From the NCBI GenBank assembly GCA_031262285.1, contig JAISHZ010000092.1:1-11747 (forward strand): 11,747 nt of DNA. The letters run 5' to 3'. This DNA comes from Lachnospiraceae bacterium. GTDB lineage: Bacteria; Bacillota_A; Clostridia; Lachnospirales; Lachnospiraceae. Positions 1 through 7,036 of this stretch are shown here, one piece after another; within the stretch, counting starts at the first letter, position 1, and the number at the start of each line of letters is the position of its first letter. The translations under genes were made by a program, and so were the position numbers. The notes under the pieces were generated by a model. The model ran no database searches and was not told where the DNA came from. It saw only the letters and a program-made list of their open reading frames with translations.

Positions 1-163
1 TGCACACTTTCACCTTACCTTCGTACTTTTCTGCCATCTTCGCTACCACGGGAGCCATCATTTTGCATGGTCCACACCAATCAGCGTAGAAATCCACCAC
101 GACCGGAGACTGCGCCTCCAATACTTCTTTTTGAAAATTCTCTGCGGTAATTTTTACTTCCAT
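1..163 (-). CDS. trxA: Thioredoxin domain, possible independent product from an internal start (partial)
   Basis: This is the first 54 residues of a classical thioredoxin, a cytoplasmic disulfide reductase recycled by thioredoxin reductase. After MEVKITAENF comes the VVVDFYADWCGPCKMMAP block, with the redox-active cysteines at 30 and 33 and the usual Asp at 24. The remaining half of the domain (cis-Pro loop and last helix) lies beyond position 1. The frame is the same as TrmB, so this is a subset of the fused reading frame. The ATG at 163 has a very good GGAGG (172-176) with an 8-nt spacer, which suggests that a free thioredoxin of normal size is also translated. Whether the free form, the fusion or both exist cannot be told from sequence. 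Confidence 0.6.
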   Translation of the reverse strand, partial: MEVKITAENFQKEVLEAQSPVVVDFYADWCGPCKMMAPVVAKMAEKYEGKVKVC

Positions 164-856
164 TTGTTGTTCCTCCATTCCGCCGTTTGGTACGGCAAGC
201 TTTTTCTCTGTGTTTTGGGGAGGTACTGCAATGTATTTGCAGATGGCGATCCCCTTTGCGACAAATCGTTCCTCATACTCTGTCATGGTATTGTCTTTCA
301 CCCACGTATCGTCCGCGTGCAAATCGTAGGTGTACGCTTGTAGCTGCCATCCGAGTGCACGGCATTCGTCAAGAGCAAAGTCAAAGAGCTTTTTGTTGTC
401 CGTCTTAAATTCTACCACACCTTGTGGGTTTAAGATCTCAACGTAGCGATTTAAGAATCTTCGGGAAGGCAAACGCCTCTTGGCATGACGATCTTTGGGC
501 CAAGGATCCGAGAAGTTTAAATAAATCTTGTCCACTTCATTTTTCCCAAAAACATCAGTAATATCCTCTGCATCCATTCGGATGAGACGAACGCACGGTA
601 AGCTTTCCGCTTCTAACTTTGCTACACCACGCAATAAGACGCTTGAATACTTTTCAATCCCGATATACGATTTCTCCGGATGTGCTTTTGCTAAATCAAA
701 CAAAAACTTTCCTTTTCCCATCCCGATTTCCACTTCGATCGGATGATCGTTCCCGAAGACCTCTTTCCACTTTCCCTTGTATAAAGAAGGCGTTTGAACG
801 ACAAATGAACTTTCTTGCATTTTTTCTCTGGAACCGGCTATGTTTCTAAGACGCAT
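1..856 (-). CDS. trmB: TrmB tRNA (guanine46-N7)-methyltransferase fused in frame to thioredoxin (3' end outside window)
   Basis: Residues 1 to about 212 match TrmB, which uses S-adenosylmethionine to make m7G46 in the tRNA variable loop. Visible marks are the N-terminal MRLRNI, the SAM-binding EIGMGKG (43-49), the signature NFSDPWPKDRHAKRR (114-128), KTDN (151-154) and TEYEERF (192-198). Family members usually end near here, at about 210-220 residues. Instead the frame continues without a stop through a linker of about 20 residues (VPPQNTEKKLAVPNGG) into a thioredoxin domain at residue 232, with WCGPC at residues 260-264. The distance between the TrmB ATG and the thioredoxin ATG is exactly 231 codons, and I read every codon without a stop. 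The start at 856 fits the family N-terminus; its GGAG (870-873) is 13 nt away. An in-frame ATG at 880 would add eight residues. The gene lies 85 bp after the transglutaminase gene on the same strand. Either domain alone is certain; the fusion is a direct reading but could reflect a sequence error. Confidence 0.9.
   Translation of the reverse strand, partial: MRLRNIAGSREKMQESSFVVQTPSLYKGKWKEVFGNDHPIEVEIGMGKGKFLFDLAKAHPEKSYIGIEKYSSVLLRGVAKLEAESLPCVRLIRMDAEDITDVFGKNEVDKIYLNFSDPWPKDRHAKRRLPSRRFLNRYVEILNPQGVVEFKTDNKKLFDFALDECRALGWQLQAYTYDLHADDTWVKDNTMTEYEERFVAKGIAICKYIAVPPQNTEKKLAVPNGGMEEQQMEVKITAENFQKEVLEAQSPVVVDFYADWCGPCKMMAPVVAKMAEKYEGKVKVC
172..176 (-). promoter_or_regulatory. Internal Shine-Dalgarno for thioredoxin
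   Basis: GGAGG on the minus strand, 8 nt before the ATG at 163. It lies inside the open TrmB frame, where it encodes part of MEEQQ, so it marks an internal translation start in the fused gene. Confidence 0.65.
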
Positions 857-873
857 TGTATCTTTGTATCTCC

Positions 874-902
874 ATTTCATCTGCGATTGATCCCGATGTC
901 AA
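874..902 (-). promoter_or_regulatory. Possible sigma-A promoter before trmB
   Basis: A perfect -35 TTGACA (897-902) is followed after 17 nt by TGAAAT (874-879), a 4/6 match to the -10 consensus. The transcript would start only about 10 nt before the trmB ATG and would exclude the GGAG at 870-873. It may therefore be a chance match, or give a near-leaderless mRNA. Confidence 0.25.
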
Positions 903-941
903 TCATACTCTTTTGGTCATTTTATGCCTGAATACCGGCAA

Positions 942-3302
942 TTATCCCCCCTCTTTCATCAGTAGGAACCAATAGTATCTCCATTTATTGGTTCTGCGTA
1001 GAATTTGCAACAATCGTTTCATCTGATCAGAAGCGGCTAACAGCAATTCTTCCGTCACTTCTCCACCTCCATATCGGATTGCTTCAAAATGACGTAAGAA
1101 AGTCACTGTCTCTTGCGGCAATTCTTCTCGTTTCTTGATTGTAACACAAAGATCCGAAAGTGTATCTCCCGAATTCATCGGCGCTCCTAATATTTCTAAT
1201 ATTTTGAAGGTTTTGATCAGCCAAACATCCACTTTCTTTCGTGAATTTAAGCGGTCATAGCGAAGTCGTCGTATGAGGGTGTCAACGGCAAAGATCAACA
1301 CCGCTGCCGTAAGCAATCCTCCGACAAATAGAAAGAGCACATCCAGTGGAATGCGAAATGGTTTCTTTTGGGGTTCCTCTTCCTCCGTCTCTTGTGCTTT
1401 CACTTGGATGGGAAGAGGGGTGTGAACGATGCTTTCTTGTTCCTTTTCATCGGTACTCTGCGTCTTGTCCGCTATCGTCCAACTTTGATACCGCATCGAG
1501 GCATACCCCGGGGTCGGTTCGAATGCGACCCATCCGACTCCATCCACATACACCTCCGGCCATGCGTGCGCCATCGCCGAAGAAACTTCATAGACCTTAC
1601 CATTGGAGGTGATGATCGGAACACAATATCCTTGCACATATCGCGCCGGAAAACCTGCCGTTCTGGCAAGTAAGACAAAGGCAGTCGCAAAATACGTACA
1701 GTATCCTTTCTTTGTTTGTAATAAAAAATAATCCAGAAACTCTTCCCCTTCCGGAATGATTCCCGGAGTCGTCGTATAGGTGTAGCTTTCCAATTCTTTT
1801 TCTATCAGATACAATTGATCCAAAGGCGACTTCGCATCTTGTGTGATGCTCTCAAAATAAGCGTTCAGCTGCGGGCTAAGAGAGACCGTTTGTAAATAAT
1901 GGTCTTTTATGTTGGCTTCATGTGTTGCCAAAAGCGTTTCTGTAAAATCAAACGGCAGCGCAGCTGACCAGAGTCTTTTGACAGACAGCAAGGCTTCTTC
2001 CTCTTCCTGCGTGATCGACTCGTCGTATTGATACGTGCTTTGTGTCTCCAAAAATGTACGGAATCGCTCGTTCCCATTGTTTAAGCGATAAAACTGCACT
2101 TTATATTGCGTTCCCAATCCTTTGTAACCTTGAAAAGCATACCCGCTTTTTTCGAAGCGATAGGTAAAGTTACTGATTGACTCTATTCCTCTTGTTTTGG
2201 CAGGGGTAAACAAATAATGCGACTTCATTTCTTCGTATTGGATTTCCATCGTCACCGGACGAAAAAGGTCCACGACGCTCCCGGGTGCAAATCGTTCGGC
2301 AGCATAGACGCTTTCCATGGTGTCTAAAAGTGGAACCCACGCTTCTTCATCGGCCGTGTACTCCCATCCGTCTCCGGTAAAGGTATTGTAGATTGCTCCC
2401 GATAGGTACAAACCGTTCATATTCGCATTTGCGCGGCTCACCTGCATTTGGGTGCGATGGGACATCGTTAGATCGCCTCCTACACTCGGCGACTCATCGA
2501 ATCCCGAAAAAGCCATTTGGAAACCTTCCCGCGATTTGCCGCCCCACGTTTGAGAAAACCAGATTCGGCTATCCTCAAGCCGCTCCCAAAGGTTTTGTAC
2601 AAATCTCCATTCATATGGCTTATGGTCGGTTGGAAGCACCAATAGAAAGGCCAAATACACGATCAAAAAGGGGCATATCCAAACCACCACGCTTCTTCCG
2701 ATCCCCGGAGATTGCCGTTTCGCCCATGTTTTCTCTTGGATCCATTCTACCCCGCAGAAAAGCAAATACAAAAAGGACAACGCGGCGGAGGGTTCAGAAA
2801 GAGGTTGCTTCGCGATAAAACAGACACACAGTAACACAATCACCAAAAAGCACATCCCAATCCGCAAGCCACGTACCCTAGCCAATACCAAAGAAAGCAA
2901 GCACAAAAGAGTCGCTGCGCAAAATGCAAATAGGAACACACTGGTGGTTGCAAAGAGATCTGTCTCTCTGATGATATCTTCCGTCACCTCCGGCAGCGGA
3001 GGCATGCCGGACCAAATCCAAGATCCAAACTGTGCAAAAAGAGTCGAAAGAACCTCCTGCCCAACCCAATATTGCACCGCCAGCACACCTAAGCCGGATC
3101 CGATACACAGCAATATCCGACCTCGTAGCCGCACCAATAAAAAGGTGATCGTAAATACAAGCGGCAGAATCACCCCCCAAACAAACAGCTTCACAAACGC
3201 CCCTTGAAACAGCAAACTCTCCAATATGCTTCCCCCGACCGAAACCACCAGCAAGCATACCACTGCACGATAAAATTTTTCTCTGGAAATGAAATCCCTC
3301 AA
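942..3302 (-). CDS. TgpA-like membrane transglutaminase-domain protein
   Basis: A 786-residue membrane protein of the TgpA/YebA type. About seven hydrophobic segments fill the first 225 residues (roughly 11-32, 36-58, 62-80, 115-141, 147-165, 171-187, 204-224). A large extracytoplasmic part follows, and the papain-like transglutaminase core is at about 500-600. The catalytic Cys is C535 in KKGYCTYFAT and the His is H579 in AMAHAWPEVY. The third position is a glutamate, E595 in WVAFEPTPGY, where many relatives have Asp. One more membrane segment (about 653-675) precedes a DUF4129-like cytoplasmic tail. The start is TTG at 3302; an in-frame TAA lies three codons upstream and the next Met is residue 100. 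A GAGGG lies about 12 nt upstream. It is third in the moxR/DUF58 operon, 35 bp after the DUF58 gene. Likely role: cell-envelope protein processing or crosslinking; substrate unknown. Confidence 0.9.
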   Translation of the reverse strand: MRDFISREKFYRAVVCLLVVSVGGSILESLLFQGAFVKLFVWGVILPLVFTITFLLVRLRGRILLCIGSGLGVLAVQYWVGQEVLSTLFAQFGSWIWSGMPPLPEVTEDIIRETDLFATTSVFLFAFCAATLLCLLSLVLARVRGLRIGMCFLVIVLLCVCFIAKQPLSEPSAALSFLYLLFCGVEWIQEKTWAKRQSPGIGRSVVVWICPFLIVYLAFLLVLPTDHKPYEWRFVQNLWERLEDSRIWFSQTWGGKSREGFQMAFSGFDESPSVGGDLTMSHRTQMQVSRANANMNGLYLSGAIYNTFTGDGWEYTADEEAWVPLLDTMESVYAAERFAPGSVVDLFRPVTMEIQYEEMKSHYLFTPAKTRGIESISNFTYRFEKSGYAFQGYKGLGTQYKVQFYRLNNGNERFRTFLETQSTYQYDESITQEEEEALLSVKRLWSAALPFDFTETLLATHEANIKDHYLQTVSLSPQLNAYFESITQDAKSPLDQLYLIEKELESYTYTTTPGIIPEGEEFLDYFLLQTKKGYCTYFATAFVLLARTAGFPARYVQGYCVPIITSNGKVYEVSSAMAHAWPEVYVDGVGWVAFEPTPGYASMRYQSWTIADKTQSTDEKEQESIVHTPLPIQVKAQETEEEEPQKKPFRIPLDVLFLFVGGLLTAAVLIFAVDTLIRRLRYDRLNSRKKVDVWLIKTFKILEILGAPMNSGDTLSDLCVTIKKREELPQETVTFLRHFEAIRYGGGEVTEELLLAASDQMKRLLQILRRTNKWRYYWFLLMKEGG

Positions 3303-3337
3303 TGTTTTTTGTTACCCTCACGCGCCTCTTTGACGGC

Positions 3338-4504
3338 TTACAATACTTTGCTGATATCTTCTTCGGGTGATATCGCTATGAACTGTCTCCTTCGTCCGCT
3401 CTGTTTGACATACTCCGTCACGTCGTCTTTCGTCACAATAACGATTACGACGGTCTTTCCTTCTCGACTCCATTTTTCGGTATGTAAAAAGACTGTTGGA
3501 GTCATCTTAGAAAGTACCAAAAAGAGGATTCTTGCCTCTTCCGTTATTCTATTTTGTATCGCATAGGCAATCGTCGTTTCTATTTTTTCTGATTTCGCAA
3601 ATGAAACAGCCGACAATTCTTTGTAGATTGGTTCAAATTGTTTAGCACCAACGCACTCTCGGGATATTGTCCGGGACTGCGACCATATTACTCTCGTGTG
3701 GGTATTTTGATTGGCAAAGTAATACAAGAGCGCGATAACGATCTCCAGTATTTGGTTCTCAATGGGCAAAAACGCCGCCATTTCCTTACTACTTCGCTGT
3801 GTATCAAACGCAATGACCACCCCATTTTTACGAAGACCCGATTCTTGGCGAACCTTCAGCGTCATCGTTCTGGCGCTCGCCTTCCAGTGGATGCGGCGAA
3901 GAGGATCCCCTTCCCGATACTCTCGTACCACAGGATCTGTCTGTGACACATCGTCTGTTTGCTCAAGTTCTGTTGCCGAAATCAACACAGGCACACTTTT
4001 GAGTGCGGAAAGTGTGACGACTCGCGGGATTACCAGTGCTCGTATCACCGACGGCATTTTGTATTGAATGCGAAACAGTCCAAAAAAATCGCTGATCGCC
4101 AATGCTTTTACCCCTACGTCGTATTCCCCTCTATATTTACAGATTAATTTCGTGGTAAACTCTGCTTCTTCTCCCGGCAACAACAAAAAGGACTTTTGAT
4201 CCGGAAGCCCTTCTACCGAAGAAAAATCAGAATAAAGCTTCACCTCGATCCCGGTATATGCGGTCACATCTTCGTTCTGCAAGCGAAACCGATACGATAC
4301 AGGCTGACCGCAAGTAAGGTTGCGCGTCTGTGTTTCTTGATAAATATAAAAATGGGTACGGACATACAATAGATACAGAAAGGAAATCAACACCACCCCC
4401 GGACACAAAAAGAAAAATGTATAAGCAATGACTCCGCCATTGGTGCTGATCGCAACCAAAGACAGGACAAATAAGATACACCAAAATACTCTTCTTCGAG
4501 CCAC
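3338..4504 (-). CDS. DUF58 domain-containing membrane protein
   Basis: A 388-residue protein with two N-terminal membrane segments (about 6-20 and 25-47). A beta-rich region follows (about 55-170), then the DUF58 signature VREYREGDPLRRIHWKASAR at residues 193-212. The rest resembles the von Willebrand A-like fold proposed for this family. The start is GTG at 4504: AGGAGG lies a few bases upstream and an in-frame TGA three codons before it rules out an upstream start. It sits 25 bp after the MoxR ATPase gene and 35 bp before the transglutaminase gene. This gene order is the usual partnership in which a MoxR AAA+ ATPase acts with a DUF58 protein, probably as a chaperone-like pair at the membrane. 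The precise function is not established. Confidence 0.92.
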   Translation of the reverse strand: MARRRVFWCILFVLSLVAISTNGGVIAYTFFFLCPGVVLISFLYLLYVRTHFYIYQETQTRNLTCGQPVSYRFRLQNEDVTAYTGIEVKLYSDFSSVEGLPDQKSFLLLPGEEAEFTTKLICKYRGEYDVGVKALAISDFFGLFRIQYKMPSVIRALVIPRVVTLSALKSVPVLISATELEQTDDVSQTDPVVREYREGDPLRRIHWKASARTMTLKVRQESGLRKNGVVIAFDTQRSSKEMAAFLPIENQILEIVIALLYYFANQNTHTRVIWSQSRTISRECVGAKQFEPIYKELSAVSFAKSEKIETTIAYAIQNRITEEARILFLVLSKMTPTVFLHTEKWSREGKTVVIVIVTKDDVTEYVKQSGRRRQFIAISPEEDISKVL

Positions 4505-4529
4505 GACTCCTCCTCACCGCTTGTACCAT

Positions 4530-5507
4530 TTACTTTCCGGCACTCTCCGATAAGATTGGCACTTTTGCTTTTAGTACGATACTTTTGAGAATCGCTTCTA
4601 TGCTTTCTTGTTTCATTCTGGCTTCCGCTGTCAAGAAGAGACGATGACACAGGACGGGCAATGCCATCTTTTTCACGTCATCAGGTTTACAATACTGTCT
4701 TCCTGCCAAAAACGCGTTCGCCTGCGCAGCGCTCGCAAGTGCCAACATGGCTCTGGGACTGGCTCCAATTAGGAATCTTTCTTCTTTTCGGGTCAAGGAA
4801 ATAATATCTGATATATATCGAATGATATCTTCCTGCATGGTCACGTTCTTGACTACCTCTTGTAATGAGACGATCTGATCCGCATCGCACACTGCCGATA
4901 ATTGCTCCTTAGTCAGTCCCTGCAAAAACTGCTGCGTCATACGGATTTCTTCTTGCTGATCCGGATACCCGATCGAAAGTCTCATCAAGAAGCGATCCAT
5001 CTGCGCCTCCGGAAGCGGGTATGTTCCCAAAAATTCCACCGGATTTTGCGTGGCGATCACCATAAAGGGTGTCGGCAAAGGATAGGTAACCCCATCTATC
5101 GTGACTTGTCTTTCCGCCATCGCCTCCAAGAGACTTGATTGCGTCTTTGGAGAAGTACGGTTGATCTCGTCCGCTAACAAAATCTGATGATCAACGACTC
5201 CTTTTCGAAACGCAAATTCACCGGTTTTCATATTATATACAGAGATACCGGTCACATCCCCGGGTAAGGTGTCCGGTGTAAATTGGATCCTCCCAAAAGT
5301 ACATTGTATCGCTTTGGCTAAGCAGGATGCCAATGTGGTCTTCCCCACTCCGGGTACATCCTCAATCAACAAATGCCCTCCCGCCAAGAAGCAAGTCAAC
5401 AAAAGTCGCACCACGTCTTCTTTCCCGACAAATATTCGATTGATCTGATCTTGAATGGCTTGCGCTAACAACACCTGCTGATCTTTCATGATGGGGTTAT
5501 CTTCCAT
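4530..5507 (-). CDS. MoxR-family AAA+ ATPase
   Basis: A 325-residue cytoplasmic AAA+ ATPase of the MoxR family. Numbering from the start chosen here, Walker A is EDVPGVGKTT (49-58), Walker B is ILLADEIN (109-116), followed by RTSPKTQSSLLEAM, sensor 1 ATQNP (152-156), the family block YPLPEAQMDRF (163-173) and sensor 2 GASPRA (248-253). I chose the ATG at 5507 because GGAG (5515-5518) precedes it with a 7-nt spacer. An in-frame ATG at 5549 would add 14 residues but has no visible ribosome site. MoxR ATPases are thought to remodel or mature client proteins together with adjacent DUF58 or VWA proteins, and both a DUF58 and a transglutaminase gene follow here. It is the first gene of the operon, divergent from the DUF1576 gene. 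Confidence 0.95.
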   Translation of the reverse strand: MEDNPIMKDQQVLLAQAIQDQINRIFVGKEDVVRLLLTCFLAGGHLLIEDVPGVGKTTLASCLAKAIQCTFGRIQFTPDTLPGDVTGISVYNMKTGEFAFRKGVVDHQILLADEINRTSPKTQSSLLEAMAERQVTIDGVTYPLPTPFMVIATQNPVEFLGTYPLPEAQMDRFLMRLSIGYPDQQEEIRMTQQFLQGLTKEQLSAVCDADQIVSLQEVVKNVTMQEDIIRYISDIISLTRKEERFLIGASPRAMLALASAAQANAFLAGRQYCKPDDVKKMALPVLCHRLFLTAEARMKQESIEAILKSIVLKAKVPILSESAGK

Positions 5508-5514
5508 TTCGTTG

Positions 5515-5518
5515 CTCC
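5515..5518 (-). promoter_or_regulatory. Shine-Dalgarno that decides the moxR start
   Basis: GGAG on the minus strand, 7 nt before the ATG at 5507. The upstream in-frame ATG at 5549 is preceded only by an A/T-rich stretch with no such site. Confidence 0.6.
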
Positions 5519-5588
5519 ATTTTCTCTCTACCTTTACTCGGCAAGTCATTTTGAATCAAATATGCATAATCGGTTTACAATCACCATT

Positions 5589-5617
5589 AGCATACCACAC
5601 GCAACTACCTCTGAAAA
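5589..5617 (-). promoter_or_regulatory. Possible promoter of the moxR operon
   Basis: On the minus strand TTTTCA (5612-5617) and TATGCT (5589-5594) are 17 nt apart, and the -10 has an upstream TG (TGGTATGCT, extended -10). Each hexamer matches consensus at 4/6. The position, about 80-90 bp before the ATG, suits the operon. The -35 overlaps the first 14-bp tandem repeat. Confidence 0.35.
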
Positions 5618-5640
5618 GAGATCTCTGAAAAGAGATCTCT
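5609..5640. repeat. Two 14-bp tandem repeats with palindromic cores
   Basis: The unit CTCTGAAAAGAGAT occurs exactly twice (5609-5622, 5623-5636), followed by a further CTCT. The junctions create two copies of the perfect palindrome AGAGATCTCT (5617-5626 and 5631-5640). The array lies between two divergent genes and touches the -35 boxes of both proposed promoters, so it may be an operator; that is inference. Confidence 0.7.
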
Positions 5641-5668
5641 TGAAAAAGGATCCGTAGTCTGATAGGAT
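5640..5668 (+). promoter_or_regulatory. Possible promoter of the DUF1576 gene
   Basis: TTGAAA (5640-5645) and TAGGAT (5663-5668) are 17 nt apart, with 5/6 and 4/6 matches to the sigma-A consensus. Transcription would begin near 5675, placing the palindromic element in the 5' leader. Confidence 0.4.
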
Positions 5669-5670
5669 AG

Positions 5671-5705
5671 TTACAATTCACACGCGGCGAACGCGTGAAT
5701 CGTAA
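5671..5705. repeat. Short palindromic element, TTACAATTCAC / GTGAATCGTAA type
   Basis: The left arm TTACAATTCACACGCG (5671-5686) and right arm CGCGTGAATCGTAA (5692-5705) form an imperfect inverted repeat around a 5-nt loop, with one mismatch and a 2-nt bulge. The arm ends match the ends of two longer insertions at 7892-8065 and 9378-9597. No target duplication is visible here. Confidence 0.55.
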
Positions 5706-5752
5706 ATAACGAATTGTTTGGTATGTGATCACAAGTGAAAGGAGCTTTGCGT

Positions 5753-7036
5753 ATGGCAGAAACGTGGTTGGAACGAATCAAAGGAAAAGAACTGAAGATC
5801 TTCTGTATTTACTCCATTGCTCTTTGTGCGTTAGCCGCGTTTTTATTCGCGGATCCCCTCACCATTCTAACCGGTCTAAGGAAAATCGTCGTTTCTCGCG
5901 ATGCCTTGATCACTGATTATTTTGAACTGGCAAGTTACGGAAGCGGTTTTGCAAACGCCGCTTTGGTGATGTCAATCAGTCTGATATTAATCATCTCACA
6001 AAAACTACCTTTTACCGGGTTGTCCATAACAGCTATTTTTATCAATGTCGGGTATGCCTTTTGGGGCAAAAATCCCGTGAATATTCTTCCCATTTTCTTG
6101 GGAGTCTTTCTTTATGCCAAATTACATAAAGCGTCTTTTAGCCGTTACCTTTTTACAGCCTTATATGGCGCTTGTCTGGCTCCTCTTGTCACGGAATTTG
6201 CTTATTTCTTCCCTCTTCCCGGTATCGGAGAATTACTCCTTGCCGCGTTGATCGGTGTTTGTATTGGCTTTGTCTTACCGCCGCTTGTGATGCACACCGC
6301 TTCCATGCACCAAGGGTATAGCTTGTTCAATGCTGGTTTTGCGGCAGGGATTTTGGCTTTCGTGATCGTATGCGTCTTGAAATCATTTGGCGTAGAAGGA
6401 GAAAGTGTTTTCATATGGAAAGCGCAGCGCCACCCGGCGATTATGATTGGATTTAGCCTGTATTTCCTTTCAACATTTCTATTTGGTTTGTTTTTGACAC
6501 GTGGGAAACTCTCCGGAATGAAGCATATCTGGGGGCATCCGGGGCGAGCAGTCGCCGATTTCGTGATCATGGACGGAGTCGGCTATACGTTAATCAATAT
6601 GGGATTGGTCGGACTCGCCTGTATGGCATATGTTACGGCAGTCGGCGGTGATTTCTCCGGTCCCGTGCTGGGAGCGATTCTGACAGCTTTTGGGTATGCT
6701 GCTTTCGGCGCGCATCTACGCAATTACCTTCCGGTTATGGCAGGGGTTTTTCTCTTTGGGGTGGTCAGCAATCTCTCCCCTACATCACCCGGGATCCTGT
6801 TGGCTGCTATCTTCGCAGCGGGACTCTCCCCTGTAGCAGGACAATTTGGCATTCTCGCCGGTATCCTTGCGGGGATATTGCATGGAGCCATTTCCATTCA
6901 TACTGCTGATATGTACGGAGGCTTGAATCTCTACAACAACGGATTCAGCGCAGGCTGGGTCGCTATCGTGATCGTTCCTTGTCTCGAAAGTTTTATCAAA
7001 CAATTCTCAAGCAGAAAGGATACCAATGCAAAATGA
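5753..7036 (+). CDS. DUF1576 family multi-pass membrane protein
   Basis: A 427-residue, very hydrophobic protein with roughly ten membrane segments, assigned to DUF1576 by overall pattern and motifs. It is an internal duplication. HTASMHQGYSLFNAGFAAG (181-199) aligns without gaps to HTADMYGGLNLYNNGFSAG (383-401), and over 32 positions 18 are identical. Similarly GYAFWG...NILPIFLGVFL (100-120) matches GYAAFG...NYLPVMAGVFL (314-334). The paired NxGFxAG motifs, each with a nearby conserved HTA, look like related pore or re-entrant elements of a transporter-like fold; this is inference and the substrate is unknown. The start is the ATG at 5753, with AAAGGAG 8 nt upstream; a GTG at 5735 would add six residues. 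The stop overlaps the next ATG by 4 bp (ATGA), which suggests translational coupling. Confidence 0.88.
   Translation: MAETWLERIKGKELKIFCIYSIALCALAAFLFADPLTILTGLRKIVVSRDALITDYFELASYGSGFANAALVMSISLILIISQKLPFTGLSITAIFINVGYAFWGKNPVNILPIFLGVFLYAKLHKASFSRYLFTALYGACLAPLVTEFAYFFPLPGIGELLLAALIGVCIGFVLPPLVMHTASMHQGYSLFNAGFAAGILAFVIVCVLKSFGVEGESVFIWKAQRHPAIMIGFSLYFLSTFLFGLFLTRGKLSGMKHIWGHPGRAVADFVIMDGVGYTLINMGLVGLACMAYVTAVGGDFSGPVLGAILTAFGYAAFGAHLRNYLPVMAGVFLFGVVSNLSPTSPGILLAAIFAAGLSPVAGQFGILAGILAGILHGAISIHTADMYGGLNLYNNGFSAGWVAIVIVPCLESFIKQFSSRKDTNAK

Noticed and set aside
2393..2818. 141-residue plus-strand open frame
   Set aside because: It lies wholly antisense within the transglutaminase gene, has no ribosome site and resembles no family.
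2878..3321. 147-residue minus-strand frame at the transglutaminase start
   Set aside because: It is an alternative frame over the membrane segments; the 786-residue frame carries the family pattern from its TTG start.
3204..3566. 120-residue plus-strand open frame
   Set aside because: Antisense across the DUF58 and transglutaminase ends, with low-complexity and no recognisable motif.
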